Of a stretch of DNA of 64,000 nt, positions 8,874-17,421 are shown piece after piece. Position numbers and translations under genes: made by a program. Positions within the stretch are counted from its first letter, which is position 1. Every line of letters starts with the position of its first letter. The notes beneath the pieces are model-generated. The model did not search any database. It was not told where the DNA came from and saw only the letters and a program-made list of their open reading frames with translations. Origin of the DNA: Myxococcales bacterium (lineage in GTDB: Bacteria; Myxococcota_A; Polyangia; Palsa-1104; JAEUJZ01); NCBI GenBank assembly GCA_016794505.1, contig JAEUJZ010000158.1, positions 62,001-126,000 of the forward strand. Reading direction: 5' to 3'.

Positions 8874-9662
8874 CTAGGCACGTTCCGTCGCAAGGATCGA
8901 ACGCAGCGCGGCGTGGACATGGCCGTTGCTGGCCAGAATGTGTGGATGCTGCACGCGATGCGGCTCGCCGTCGAAGCTGCTGACCCGCCCGCCGGCCTCT
9001 TGCACCAAGAGCGCCCCGGCTGCCGTGTCCCACGCGGCCAGGCCTGGTTCGAAATACGCATCCAAGCGGCCGCGCGCCACGTCCGCGAGATCCAGCGTGC
9101 AGCAGCCGTGCGAGCGCAGCGCCTGCACCGCGGAAAAGACGCGCAGCAGGTGGTCGAGCTGTCGCGGCTCTGCGCTGCGAGATCCCGCTGCATAGGTCAG
9201 CGCGCTGGCCACCATGCAAGCGGCAAGCTCCGTGGTCTTTGACACCGCGATGGGATGCTCGTTGCAGCGCGCTCCACGACCGCGCTCGGCGACAAATAGC
9301 TCATCGACAAATGGCGCATACAAGACCCCGATCTGGGTGACGCCGTCGAGCTGAACCGCGATCGATACGCCGCAGCGCACGCTGCCGTGCGCATAGTTCT
9401 TGGTGCCATCCAGCGGATCGATGACCCACTGGCAGCGTGCTGAAGTGCCGCGCGTCGAGCCTTCTTCCGCGACGATGCCGTGATCGGGAAAGCGCTCGCT
9501 GATGGCGGCGACGATGGCCTGCTCACACGCGGTGTCGACGGCCGTGACGATGTCAGAGATGCCCTTTGGCTCGACGGTGATCCCGCGCTCGCGGGCGGTG
9601 CGTTGGATGTCGCCAGCGCGCTGAGCAAGCTCGATTGCAAGCTGCAAGACCGGGCCATTCAT
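8874..9662 (-). CDS. inositol monophosphatase family protein
   Basis: Mg2+-dependent sugar/inositol phosphatase. The 262-residue protein shows the family metal sites in order: DIVTAVDTACEQ, VAEEGS, the signature WVIDPLDGTKNYAHG and, near the end, AWDTAAGALLVQEAGG. Start set at ATG 9662: this gives a 4-base ATGA overlap with the upstream flippase-like gene and places the first helix correctly; the open frame upstream is antisense-free filler. Given the myo-inositol-1-phosphate synthase three genes upstream, the natural reading is hydrolysis of inositol 1-phosphate to free myo-inositol, although related members hydrolyse histidinol phosphate, PAP or fructose bisphosphate. Confidence 0.9.
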   Translation of the reverse strand: MNGPVLQLAIELAQRAGDIQRTARERGITVEPKGISDIVTAVDTACEQAIVAAISERFPDHGIVAEEGSTRGTSARCQWVIDPLDGTKNYAHGSVRCGVSIAVQLDGVTQIGVLYAPFVDELFVAERGRGARCNEHPIAVSKTTELAACMVASALTYAAGSRSAEPRQLDHLLRVFSAVQALRSHGCCTLDLADVARGRLDAYFEPGLAAWDTAAGALLVQEAGGRVSSFDGEPHRVQHPHILASNGHVHAALRSILATERA

Positions 9663-10624
9663 GGCTGTTTTTCCGTCGCTGTGCTGACTGATTCGGGTCG
9701 ATCGATCTCGGGCACAACGAACGCCACCGCAGCACTGAATAGCGCGCCGCCGATCTGCGCCCCATGCAGACACGTGGTCATGGCCAAGGCCTGCGCCGCT
9801 GCCAAACCGACATGACTGCCGGCAATGGTCAGCATGGCATCAGTAGCACCAAGCTGAGCAGGCAAGAGATCGCCGAGCGCAGCGCCGACCAGAAGCAGGC
9901 CGTAGGTGGCCAGCGTACCGATGACACCCAGCGCTTGCCCGTCGGCGTACAGCAAGATCGCAACCTGCGTCAGCTGACACAGGCGCGCACACGACTCATA
10001 AAACGCAGCGATGGGAAGCGCACGACTCGACTTCAGAAACGCATCGTCAAACGCCGGTCCGTGCGCCTGCACCATGGCCATGCGCGAGCCCAGCCAGCGC
10101 CCCAGCTTGGCGCGGCCGAGCAAGAACACGGATCCCCCCATGCCGATCATGCCGAGCGCAAACAAGGCGACGGCTAGCGTCGGCCATGTCATGCCGCAGC
10201 GCAGCGCAACGGCTGTAAGGGTCAGCGCTGCGATCACCGCATTGCCCAGCAGCACCGCGGCCTGACAGCCAACGGCGCCCGCTGCTGAGATGGGCCCCGT
10301 GACATAGCGCGCCAGCCGAACCGCTTTCCAGGTCTCGGTCATCAAGCGGCCAGCGGGCAGCACAACAGAAAACGTGTTGCCCAGGTAGACCGCGCGCCAA
10401 AATGCTCGGCTCGGCGCATCCGCCCCGGCTGCGCGATACAGCGAGCGCAGCGCCAAGGCGTTAAACGCGATGATCGTGATCTCAAGCAGCGCGAGCAGCG
10501 GCAGCCACGCAGCGATGCGCAGCAGGGCTTCGCCCATTTTGCCGACGCCGGCATAGCGCAGCACGGCCACGAACAGCGACACGCTGACCAGCAGGGCCAG
10601 CACGCGCAAAAGGGTGGCTTTCAT
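9659..10624 (-). CDS. lysylphosphatidylglycerol synthase TM-region/UPF0104-like membrane protein (flippase-like)
   Basis: A 321-residue polytopic membrane protein with about eight hydrophobic helices, starting MKATLLRVLALLVSVSLFVA and including the family-typical LGNTFSVVLPAGRLMTETWK and a late LGDLLPAQLGATDAMLTIAG. These resemble the membrane half of MprF, whose role is lipid flipping, and the AglD/UPF0104 group. There is no cytosolic aminoacyl-transferase domain, so it is not a full MprF. It lies 27 bases downstream of the aminotransferase and overlaps the monophosphatase by 4 bases. Inferred role: moving the operon's lipid product across the inner membrane before the RND exporter takes it. 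Confidence 0.75.
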   Translation of the reverse strand: MKATLLRVLALLVSVSLFVAVLRYAGVGKMGEALLRIAAWLPLLALLEITIIAFNALALRSLYRAAGADAPSRAFWRAVYLGNTFSVVLPAGRLMTETWKAVRLARYVTGPISAAGAVGCQAAVLLGNAVIAALTLTAVALRCGMTWPTLAVALFALGMIGMGGSVFLLGRAKLGRWLGSRMAMVQAHGPAFDDAFLKSSRALPIAAFYESCARLCQLTQVAILLYADGQALGVIGTLATYGLLLVGAALGDLLPAQLGATDAMLTIAGSHVGLAAAQALAMTTCLHGAQIGGALFSAAVAFVVPEIDRPESVSTATEKQP

Positions 10625-10651
10625 GGCCGCCTCATGACCGGCGCGCCGGCC

Positions 10652-11983
10652 TTACGACTGCGCCGACGCCGCGGCCACCACCTGCGGCAGGTGGCGCCAT
10701 ACGCGGGCGAAGGCCTCGGCATAGGCGTCGATCAGCTCGGTTGGCTGCGGGAAGATCGGACAGCTCTGTGAAAACAGAACCAGCGACGAGTCGAGAAGCC
10801 GCGTGGTCTGCGGGAACTGATCGAGGTCATAGCGCACCGGGCTCTCGACGTTCCACACGCTCCACGGCACGCCGCTGCCATAGCCGGTCTTGTCGCGGAA
10901 CAGTGTCTGCCCTGGCACCGGCTGCGACTGCCACATCACGACTTCCAGACCTTCGGCGCGCAGCGCTTTGATCAGCGCGGCACGCACGGTCTTGGGCGGC
11001 GCCGAAACACCCATCGCGGAAGCATCGAAGGTAACGCGATACTTGTGGATGGTGCCCGTGCGATCGGCAGGCTCAGACGGCGGCGTGATGCCAGGCAGCG
11101 TCGATAGGGCAGCCGACAAGCGCTGGGCATTTTGCCGCGCCTGCGCGTTTGCGGCTTCCAGCTTGCGAAGCTGCGATCGCGCCAAGGCGGCGGACATCTC
11201 GTTGGTGCGATACATCCAGCCGACGTGAACGCTGTCGTATGCGCGGCTGGCATCCAGCGGTCGCTGCGGATCCCACGGCACGTCTTCCATCTGGCGCACG
11301 TTTTCACCAAACATGCGCAGGCTGTTGGCGCGATCGAGCATCGCGGTGTCGTTGGTCACGAACACACCGCCTTCGCCACAGGGCAGGTTCTTGCTGGACT
11401 GCAGGCTGAAGGCGGCGGCATCCCCGATCGAGCCGGCGCGCCGGCCGCGATACATCGCACCGTGCGCTTGGCAGGCGTCTTCGACGACGGGGATGCCGTG
11501 CTTCTTGCCGATAGCCATCACTTCATCCAGATCACAAGGCATGCCGTGGATGTGAACCGGCAGCAGCGCCTTGGTCTTTTGGGTGATGGCGCGCTCGATG
11601 AGCGCGGGGTCGATGCCGCAGGTGTGTGGCTCGATATCGACGAAGACGGGAATCGCTTGCTGGTGCAGGACGGCCTGCGCTGTGGCGACAAAGGAATAGG
11701 CGCTGGTGATGACTTCATCGCCGGGACCAACACCGACGGCAGCCAAGGCCATATGCAGGGCCGCGGTGCCACTGTTGGTGGCCAGCGCGTGACGCGTGCC
11801 GATGTAACTGGCGAACTCGCGCTCGAATGCCCGCACCTCGGGAGCAAACGGACCTGAGAGCACTCCGCGATCGAGAACGGTCAAGACCGCTTGACGATCG
11901 CTATCATCGAGCACCGGCCAGCGCACGTGGCGCGCGTTGTCCACAGCGGGTGCCCGCCCCAAAAGCGCGAGTTCTGCCGTCAT
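10652..11983 (-). CDS. DegT/DnrJ/EryC1/StrS family PLP-dependent aminotransferase
   Basis: A sugar or cyclitol aminotransferase by family. The 443-residue protein has the fold type I landmarks: TNSGTAALHMAL (phosphate binding), PGDEVITSAYSFVATAQA, PVVEDACQAHGA (cofactor Asp, about residue 169) and SLQSSKNLPCGEGG, where Lys198 is the predicted Schiff-base lysine. ATG 11983 is preferred; a TTG six bases upstream is the only reason to extend. Members of this family include the scyllo-inosose aminotransferase StsC of streptomycin biosynthesis. Because the neighbours make and dephosphorylate inositol phosphate, an amino-inositol product is an attractive inference, but keto-sugar substrates are equally possible from sequence alone. 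Confidence 0.9.
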   Translation of the reverse strand: MTAELALLGRAPAVDNARHVRWPVLDDSDRQAVLTVLDRGVLSGPFAPEVRAFEREFASYIGTRHALATNSGTAALHMALAAVGVGPGDEVITSAYSFVATAQAVLHQQAIPVFVDIEPHTCGIDPALIERAITQKTKALLPVHIHGMPCDLDEVMAIGKKHGIPVVEDACQAHGAMYRGRRAGSIGDAAAFSLQSSKNLPCGEGGVFVTNDTAMLDRANSLRMFGENVRQMEDVPWDPQRPLDASRAYDSVHVGWMYRTNEMSAALARSQLRKLEAANAQARQNAQRLSAALSTLPGITPPSEPADRTGTIHKYRVTFDASAMGVSAPPKTVRAALIKALRAEGLEVVMWQSQPVPGQTLFRDKTGYGSGVPWSVWNVESPVRYDLDQFPQTTRLLDSSLVLFSQSCPIFPQPTELIDAYAEAFARVWRHLPQVVAAASAQS

Positions 11984-12027
11984 GACCAATCCCCTTCGTT
12001 CCCGTCGCCCATTCCCCTGACGATCGA

Positions 12028-13221
12028 CTAGGCCTTGAGCTTCGGGCTGACCTTGTCCACCCAGCTGCGCAGGATCGTGTGCTGTTCAAACAGATCGTGG
12101 ACCAGCGGCTTGCCCGCGACTTTGTACGGCGACTTGAAGAACAGCGACAGTTGATACTGCACGCCCCGCTCACCAGCACGCTGCGCGGCATCGAGCAGGC
12201 GGGCCAAGTCGATGACCAGCGGCGCCGCCAGGATCGAGTCCTTGCACAGGAAGTTGACCTTGATCTGCATCGGCGCGCCGACAAAGCCCAGCACGTCGAT
12301 GTTGTCCCAGGCTTCCTTGTCGTCGCCGCGCGGACGGTAATAGTGGATGTGGACTTGGTGATCCGGCACTTCGTAGCCGAGGATCGAGCCGAGCACGCCG
12401 ATCTTGCTCGTGACCTTGGTCTTGTTCGATCCCGGATCGTGCAGGATGCGGCCGTCGTTATTGCCCAAGATGTTGGTCGAGTACCAGCCATCGACCTTGA
12501 GCTGACGCACGCGGAAGGCCGGTGCGAGAACCGTCTTAAGCAGCGTCTGACCGGTCTTGCCGTCTTCGCCCGCGATCGGCACGCCCTTGTCTTCCGACAG
12601 CTTTTCCAGCGCCGGAACGTTCGAGCGGCTGGGCGTGAAGTTGGCGTACGGGATGCCCATCATGATGGCGAGGTACAGGTACTTCATCGCCGGGCTGATG
12701 CGCTTGTCGTTCTTGTCCAGGCCCGCCTCGAACGCGGCGATCGAGTTGTGGACTTCTTCCGGCTCGATGTAGCGCTCGGTCGAGCACAGGTTGACCATGA
12801 CCACGCGCGACAGACCCTGCGCCTTCATCCAGGTCTCGACCTGTTCGCGCATGATGCGAATCTCATCGCGGAACGAGCTAGCCGGCACGATGTTCTTGCC
12901 GTTGTCGCCGGGGATGAACGCGTCCGAGGTCACACCGGGCCACGGCTTGTACGCGCGCAGCTCTTTCTCGACGGTCATCAGCTGATCTTTGGGAAGCACG
13001 CCGTGTCCCCAGGCGGCATCGTACAGATCGACGTTTCGCAGATCCCAGCCAGCAAAGACCAGATCCTCGCAGGCCACCACTCCGACAGCCTGGCCGAGAT
13101 CCGTCTCGGTGATCATGCCCAGGCGAGGAGCGCCCTTCTTCATCAGCTCCACACCTGCCACAACCGTCGACGCAACCGCGCCAGCGGAACCAATCAGCAA
13201 CACTCCGAGCCTACTACCCAT
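12028..13221 (-). CDS. ino1: myo-inositol-1-phosphate synthase
   Basis: NAD-dependent cyclisation of glucose 6-phosphate to 1L-myo-inositol 1-phosphate. The 397-residue protein begins with a Rossmann motif LLIGSAGAVASTVVAGVELM. It carries family landmarks: VMVNLCSTERY, YANFTPSRSNVPAL, AGEDGKTGQTLLKT (nucleotide/active-site Lys region), STNILGNNDG and the C-terminal KVNFLCKDSILAAPLVIDLARLLD. Start ATG 13221 lies 21 bases after the GH3 stop and has a GGAG-like site upstream. In most bacteria this enzyme makes inositol for phospholipids, mycothiol or compatible solutes. Here its operon partners are a phosphatase, an aminotransferase, an acyl-adenylase and lipid transporters, pointing to a lipid product. 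Confidence 0.94.
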   Translation of the reverse strand: MGSRLGVLLIGSAGAVASTVVAGVELMKKGAPRLGMITETDLGQAVGVVACEDLVFAGWDLRNVDLYDAAWGHGVLPKDQLMTVEKELRAYKPWPGVTSDAFIPGDNGKNIVPASSFRDEIRIMREQVETWMKAQGLSRVVMVNLCSTERYIEPEEVHNSIAAFEAGLDKNDKRISPAMKYLYLAIMMGIPYANFTPSRSNVPALEKLSEDKGVPIAGEDGKTGQTLLKTVLAPAFRVRQLKVDGWYSTNILGNNDGRILHDPGSNKTKVTSKIGVLGSILGYEVPDHQVHIHYYRPRGDDKEAWDNIDVLGFVGAPMQIKVNFLCKDSILAAPLVIDLARLLDAAQRAGERGVQYQLSLFFKSPYKVAGKPLVHDLFEQHTILRSWVDKVSPKLKA

Positions 13222-13242
13222 TCCAGTCTCCTAATTGATGAT

Positions 13243-14904
13243 CTACGGCGACGCAGCGACGGACCCAAGGCCGCGCAGCACGTCACGCTTGGCATCGTCG
13301 ACAATGTGCGGAAACTTCTGCTGCGGTCCATTCCGCCCGATGCGCTCGACGAACTTCCGCATCGCGCCGGACGGCAGCGCGACAACCTGAGGCGCAAGGA
13401 TCGCGACATCGCTTTGGCGGTGCTCGCGATACACGCGGTTCTGACGACACAGCTCGCCATCGAAGGCCTGCGCAAAGGCCTGAAGATCGGCGGGCGTGTT
13501 TTCAAACTCGATGAACAGCTGGTAGCGCCCCTTGGCGCTGTCGCTGATGCCGATCTCGGCACCGCACGAAAACTCGACGGCGGCGCTATCGGTCTCTTTC
13601 AGCGCGTGGCGGACCGCGCGCTCGATCTCAAGAAATGTCACCAGCTCTTGCGTGATCGACAGCACACCGCTAGCGCGCCCGGTGAACTCGATGCGGTGCG
13701 GGTACACGCTGGTGAAGCGGATGAAGTCGCCCATGTAATAGGCGTAAAGACCCGAGCACGTCGTCACGACCACCGAGTACTCAACGCCGGCCTCGACTTC
13801 CCACAGAGCATAGCGACGTCCATCAGAGCGTCCGTGCTGTTCGCGCGGCACGAACTCAAAGTACACAGCGCGGTCGGGGATCATCGCCATGCCGGGATCG
13901 TCCAAGCGATCGCTGACCGCAAAGATGCCGCCCTCGGTGGCGTTGTAGTTGTCGATGATGGGGATCTTGCGCCCGACGCGCTGCGCGATGATCTCGCGAT
14001 AGGGCTCGGCATGGACACCGCCGCCAAACAGCACGCGCAGGTTTGGCCAGATGTCCGACACGGTCTTGGCATTCATGCCGCGCCGTCGCGCCGCCATCAG
14101 CAGACGATCGAACAGGTTGGAAAACCAGCACGTCGTCCCGGACATGACGCGCACGTCGTGGCTTAGGTACGTGTCGGCGATGGCGTCGAGCTTGCGATCG
14201 TAATTTTCGATGTCGCGCAAGGGCGGCTTGGGCAAGCTGATCATGCGCGAGACGCGCGGCAAATGCAGGAGCATCAAGCCAGGGTTGCTTGAGATCCCCA
14301 CCGGCCCTTCTTTGCGGATCACAGCCGGCGGAAACAGGTACAGCACAAAGCCGCCCGTGAAGGCGACATCGCCGGTCATCTGCACATAGCGCGCGGCAAT
14401 ATCGAAGCCGGCTTTTTGCTGCCAGCCGATCTGCTCGCGCGACACCGGCAGATACTTGTTCTTGGCCGCCGTGTCCGAAGTCCCCGACGAGCAGCCGTAG
14501 TACTCAATGAACTCGGGATGCAGGATGTTGCGCTCGCCGCGGCGCATGCGCTCAAGCCATGGCTCGAACTCGGCATACGGCCGCAGTGGCACCGCCTGAC
14601 GATAGTCCTGCACGCTGCGCACACGCCCCAGTCCGTGCTGACGACCGAATTCGGTGTCGGCTCCGCGGCGGCAGTGAGTAAGCAGCGTCTCTTCTTGAAT
14701 CGCCTGCACACGGGCGGGATCGCGCGTGATCTGATCGAGCGTGCTCGTCCGCACCCGCGCCGCCATCAGCATGGCCGGGCCCGTGGCCTTGCCGGTGATC
14801 GATCCACCGGGGACCCGCACCAAGCGTCCACCGTTGCACTGCCGGTCAGATACCGGGGGCGGGGGTGGCGTGGCTTCAGACTCTTTGGCTGATGCGTCGT
14901 TCAT
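13243..14904 (-). CDS. GH3-family acyl-adenylating enzyme (acyl-acid amido synthetase-like)
   Basis: GH3 proteins activate a carboxylic acid with ATP and transfer the acyl group to an amine, classically an amino acid (plant auxin/jasmonate conjugation). The 553-residue protein has the three ATP/AMP motifs of the family: YYGCSSGTSDTAAKNKYLPV, then IIDNYNATEGGIFAV, and YYMGDFIRFTSVYPHRIEFTGR; the C-terminal lobe follows. Start is ATG 14904, giving a 4-base ATGA overlap with the aldehyde dehydrogenase gene; the longer frame is antisense to that gene. Bacterial GH3 proteins are poorly characterised. Beside an aminotransferase, it could form an amide between a fatty acid and an amino-cyclitol (inference). 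Confidence 0.87.
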   Translation of the reverse strand: MNDASAKESEATPPPPPVSDRQCNGGRLVRVPGGSITGKATGPAMLMAARVRTSTLDQITRDPARVQAIQEETLLTHCRRGADTEFGRQHGLGRVRSVQDYRQAVPLRPYAEFEPWLERMRRGERNILHPEFIEYYGCSSGTSDTAAKNKYLPVSREQIGWQQKAGFDIAARYVQMTGDVAFTGGFVLYLFPPAVIRKEGPVGISSNPGLMLLHLPRVSRMISLPKPPLRDIENYDRKLDAIADTYLSHDVRVMSGTTCWFSNLFDRLLMAARRRGMNAKTVSDIWPNLRVLFGGGVHAEPYREIIAQRVGRKIPIIDNYNATEGGIFAVSDRLDDPGMAMIPDRAVYFEFVPREQHGRSDGRRYALWEVEAGVEYSVVVTTCSGLYAYYMGDFIRFTSVYPHRIEFTGRASGVLSITQELVTFLEIERAVRHALKETDSAAVEFSCGAEIGISDSAKGRYQLFIEFENTPADLQAFAQAFDGELCRQNRVYREHRQSDVAILAPQVVALPSGAMRKFVERIGRNGPQQKFPHIVDDAKRDVLRGLGSVAASP

Positions 14905-16490
14905 CGGACCGCTTCGCGAAAGAAAGAGGTCAAGCGACTCATGCGCTCGCGCAAGAGCAGCGGCAGCTTCCAAGCGCGACCGAGGACGCCGCGCTGCACA
15001 TCGCACAGAATGTCGCCTAGCTCGACGAGGCCACGGTCGTACGGCGGCCAGTACAGCTCTGGCTTGTCCGAGCGATCGATGAGCACGGTCTTGGGCCGAG
15101 CAAACGTCAGAAGCGCGTGGTGACTGTTGGCGATGCCGGTGCCGGTCTCGCGCGTGCCGCTCCAGGGCAGGGCGGGCATGGCGCCGGTCAGGGCATGGTT
15201 GTTGACGACGACGACGCCGACGTCGAGGCGCTCGGCGAGACGCGTTGCGCGATCGACATCGCGGGTCCAGATCGATGCGCCCAAGCCATAGCGGCTGCGG
15301 TTGACGGCGGCGATGCCTTCGCTGACGCCCTCGACGCGCACGATCGCGAGCACGGGGCCAAAGGTCTCATCGCGCACAACATCCATGTCCGCGGTGCAGT
15401 GATCGAGGATCGTCGGCTCGATAAACAGGCCGACACCCGTCGGGCGCCCGCCGCAGACCAAGGTGGCGCCTTTCTTTTGCGCATCGGCGATATGGGCCAG
15501 GACTAGATCGAACTGACGGCGGTTGGCGAGCGGTGCGACATCGGTCTCGCCACGCGCCGCTGGAGCCACACGCAACCTGCGAAACACGCGGGCCAAGCGC
15601 GCGACAAGCTCGTCGGCAATGCCCGGCGTGACATAGGCGATCTCGATGGCGCCGCAGGCCTGGCCAGCATTGCCAAGCGTCCATGCGGTGACGCCAGCCA
15701 CCGTGCGTTCCAGATCGCAGTCGTCGAGGATGATCGCAGCGTCCTTGCCGCCGGTCTCGATGCTGCAGACGATGCCTAGCTCGGCACAGCGGCGCTGCAC
15801 GGTGCGTCCAATGGTGGGTGATCCAGTGAACACGCAGGCATCGATGCCCGCCGCAAGCAGCGCTTGCCCGGTGCGTCCATCGCCTTGCACCGTCGCTACC
15901 AAGCCTTCGGGCAGGCCCTCATTCAAGACCGACTTCAAGACATCGATGAACCACCCGCTCGATCGCGGTGCGTATTCCGAGGGCTTGAGTACGACGGCAT
16001 TGCCCAGAAGAAGTGCCGGAAACACCGCGCGATACAGCCCAGCCACGGGATAGTTCCAAGGCGCGATGACACCGATGACACCGCGCGGCACCAGATCGAT
16101 CCAGGCGCTCTTGCCGGGGAAGTTGATCGGGTTTAGCGAGACGCGCTCGCGGCTACCGTGTTCCTTGATGACGCGGGTCCAGGCGTTGACAGCATCCAGC
16201 GGACCGAGCGTCTCGTTGAACATCGCCTCGGCATCGACCTTGCCAATCTCTTCGCGCAGCGACACCAAGAGCTCGTCCCGGCGAGCCAGCATGCGCTTGG
16301 CCGCTTGACGCAGACGCTCGGCGCGCTCATCGATCGAGAGCTCACGCCAGGCCTGCTGCGCACGGCGAGCCTGCTGCACCGTCGCGACCACTTCTGCGTC
16401 GGACGTCATGGCAAGTGGACGGGCCGCGAGAAGATCCAACGGGCAGATCGGCGACAGGGTGTCGGTGTCGGGCGCCGATGACAGCTGCAT
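14901..16490 (-). CDS. NAD(P)-dependent aldehyde dehydrogenase family protein
   Basis: Oxidises an aldehyde to the acid. The 529-residue protein follows the ALDH plan: APWNYPV cofactor site, LKPSEYAPRS, FTGSPTIGRTVQ, SIETGGKDAAI (catalytic Glu within), GNAGQACGAIEI with the catalytic Cys, and DETFGPVLAIV. The C-terminal 50 residues, rich in Trp/Pro/Arg, are an extension. ATG 16490 is chosen because upstream sequence contains three direct repeats out of coding phase (period 23), so the longer frame from 16703 is unlikely to be translated. First gene of the eight-gene operon. With the GMC alcohol oxidase it could form an alcohol-aldehyde-acid route feeding the GH3 acyl-activator (inference). 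Confidence 0.88.
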   Translation of the reverse strand: MQLSSAPDTDTLSPICPLDLLAARPLAMTSDAEVVATVQQARRAQQAWRELSIDERAERLRQAAKRMLARRDELLVSLREEIGKVDAEAMFNETLGPLDAVNAWTRVIKEHGSRERVSLNPINFPGKSAWIDLVPRGVIGVIAPWNYPVAGLYRAVFPALLLGNAVVLKPSEYAPRSSGWFIDVLKSVLNEGLPEGLVATVQGDGRTGQALLAAGIDACVFTGSPTIGRTVQRRCAELGIVCSIETGGKDAAIILDDCDLERTVAGVTAWTLGNAGQACGAIEIAYVTPGIADELVARLARVFRRLRVAPAARGETDVAPLANRRQFDLVLAHIADAQKKGATLVCGGRPTGVGLFIEPTILDHCTADMDVVRDETFGPVLAIVRVEGVSEGIAAVNRSRYGLGASIWTRDVDRATRLAERLDVGVVVVNNHALTGAMPALPWSGTRETGTGIANSHHALLTFARPKTVLIDRSDKPELYWPPYDRGLVELGDILCDVQRGVLGRAWKLPLLLRERMSRLTSFFREAVR

Positions 16491-16808
16491 GGTGCCGAAC
16501 GCACTATGCACGATTTGTGCCCGCTCTCCCGATGGCGTGCCCTGGCCACGTGTCGCCGACGACTGCGGCCCGCCGAGCAAGCGCCGCTGTTTGATGGAGA
16601 TTCGCCACATCAGGTGATGGGATTTCGCCACCCTGCCTGATGGGATTTCGCCATGGCGAGGAACCTGCGCACCGCCAGGGCTGCTGCCCGGCATGCAGCG
16701 CATAACCAGATATAGAAGTGAAGCGTGGCCACATCCCTCCCGCGTGAACCAAGAGCCGCCCCCGCCCCGGACGAGGACGCGGCGCAGGTCGTAGCCGGAC
16801 GCTTGGCT
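16491..16808. other. 318-bp intergenic region holding the operon promoter region and direct repeats
   Basis: Non-coding region between the start of the aldehyde dehydrogenase gene and the stop of the DUF4833 gene, both minus strand. It carries the three direct repeats described separately (16593-16653). I see no convincing -35/-10 pair, no tRNA and no terminator hairpin with a T tract here. Confidence 0.6.
16593..16653. repeat. three 15-bp direct repeats at exact 23-bp spacing, candidate regulator-binding array
   Basis: GATGGAGATTCGCCA (16593-16607), GATGGGATTTCGCCA (16616-16630) and GATGGGATTTCGCCA (16639-16653). The second and third copies are identical and the first differs at two positions. 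Copies start exactly 23 bases apart with unrelated 8-base spacers. The array lies about 105-165 bases upstream of the chosen start of the aldehyde dehydrogenase gene, as expected for an activator array, or an operator cluster, controlling the inositol/GH3 operon. Spacing that is not a multiple of 3 argues against a coding repeat. Confidence 0.75.
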
Positions 16809-17381
16809 TTAGGGATAAAGCCGCTCGCTTACGGGCTGGCTGCTGTCGAGGCGGCGACCGAAGACGTCGACGTACAAGACCTTCTTTACGACCTTCGACA
16901 GGGTGGCGTGGACGGAAAGAAACTCGACGTTGGGCACGCCGCCGATCGTCGTTGTCGAAAGCGAGCGACAGCGCCCGTCGGGGTCTTTGCGCACCAGGAC
17001 CTCGATGGGCCGGGCCAAGCGGCGAAGCTGGACGTGTAGCTGCACACCTTGCTCGCTGCGCAGAACGACGCGCTGCTCGGCGACGCCATAGATCACGTAT
17101 TCCCACCAGCCGAGATCATGGATGCGCACGGGAGGCGAGTTTTCAAACTCGCGCCAGTACGGGAACAGAGGCTTTTTTCCGACGGGAACACAGTCCGCAT
17201 CGAGGCGCAGACCGTAGTCGACGCGGTTCTTGTCGTCCGACTTGGCGATAAAAAAGACGGTCTCGATATCCTGCGCGCCAAACGTGGGGATGCCCGCCCA
17301 GGCCAGCCCCGCCCCTGCGCTGAGCAGACCGACCATCGCCCCGCACACCACGCCTCGTCCCGTCACCTGCCTGTTCCTCAT
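16809..17381 (-). CDS. secreted DUF4833-domain protein
   Basis: A 190-residue protein with a signal peptide (VVCGAMVGLLSAGAGLAWAG, cleavage near residue 29). One domain follows with FFIAKSDDKNRVDYGLRL, then PLFPYWREFE and an internal YGVAEQRVVLRSE. These resemble DUF4833, a family of periplasmic or secreted proteins of unknown function found mostly in Bacteroidota and proteobacteria. No catalytic residues can be named. It is followed after 40 bases (reading order reversed) by the stop of the beta-propeller protein, both minus strand, so they may share a transcript. Confidence 0.65.
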   Translation of the reverse strand: MRNRQVTGRGVVCGAMVGLLSAGAGLAWAGIPTFGAQDIETVFFIAKSDDKNRVDYGLRLDADCVPVGKKPLFPYWREFENSPPVRIHDLGWWEYVIYGVAEQRVVLRSEQGVQLHVQLRRLARPIEVLVRKDPDGRCRSLSTTTIGGVPNVEFLSVHATLSKVVKKVLYVDVFGRRLDSSQPVSERLYP

Positions 17382-17421
17382 CCTGAGCCGCGACGCGTGG
17401 AAAAAGGAATAGCTGCCGGCT

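Noticed and set aside
11984..11989. TTG start for the DegT aminotransferase
   Set aside because: It adds only two codons ahead of a standard ATG at 11983.
12079..14166. 695-codon open frame on the plus strand
   Set aside because: Antisense to the inositol-phosphate synthase and GH3 genes, both with full family motifs. Composition (Arg/His/Asp/Gln-rich, no domains) is typical of antisense frames in high-GC DNA.
16491..16703. Aldehyde dehydrogenase starting at 16703
   Set aside because: The extra 71 codons cross the 23-bp-period repeats, which are out of phase with a coding repeat, and have no family similarity; ATG 16490 gives a normal ALDH N-terminus.
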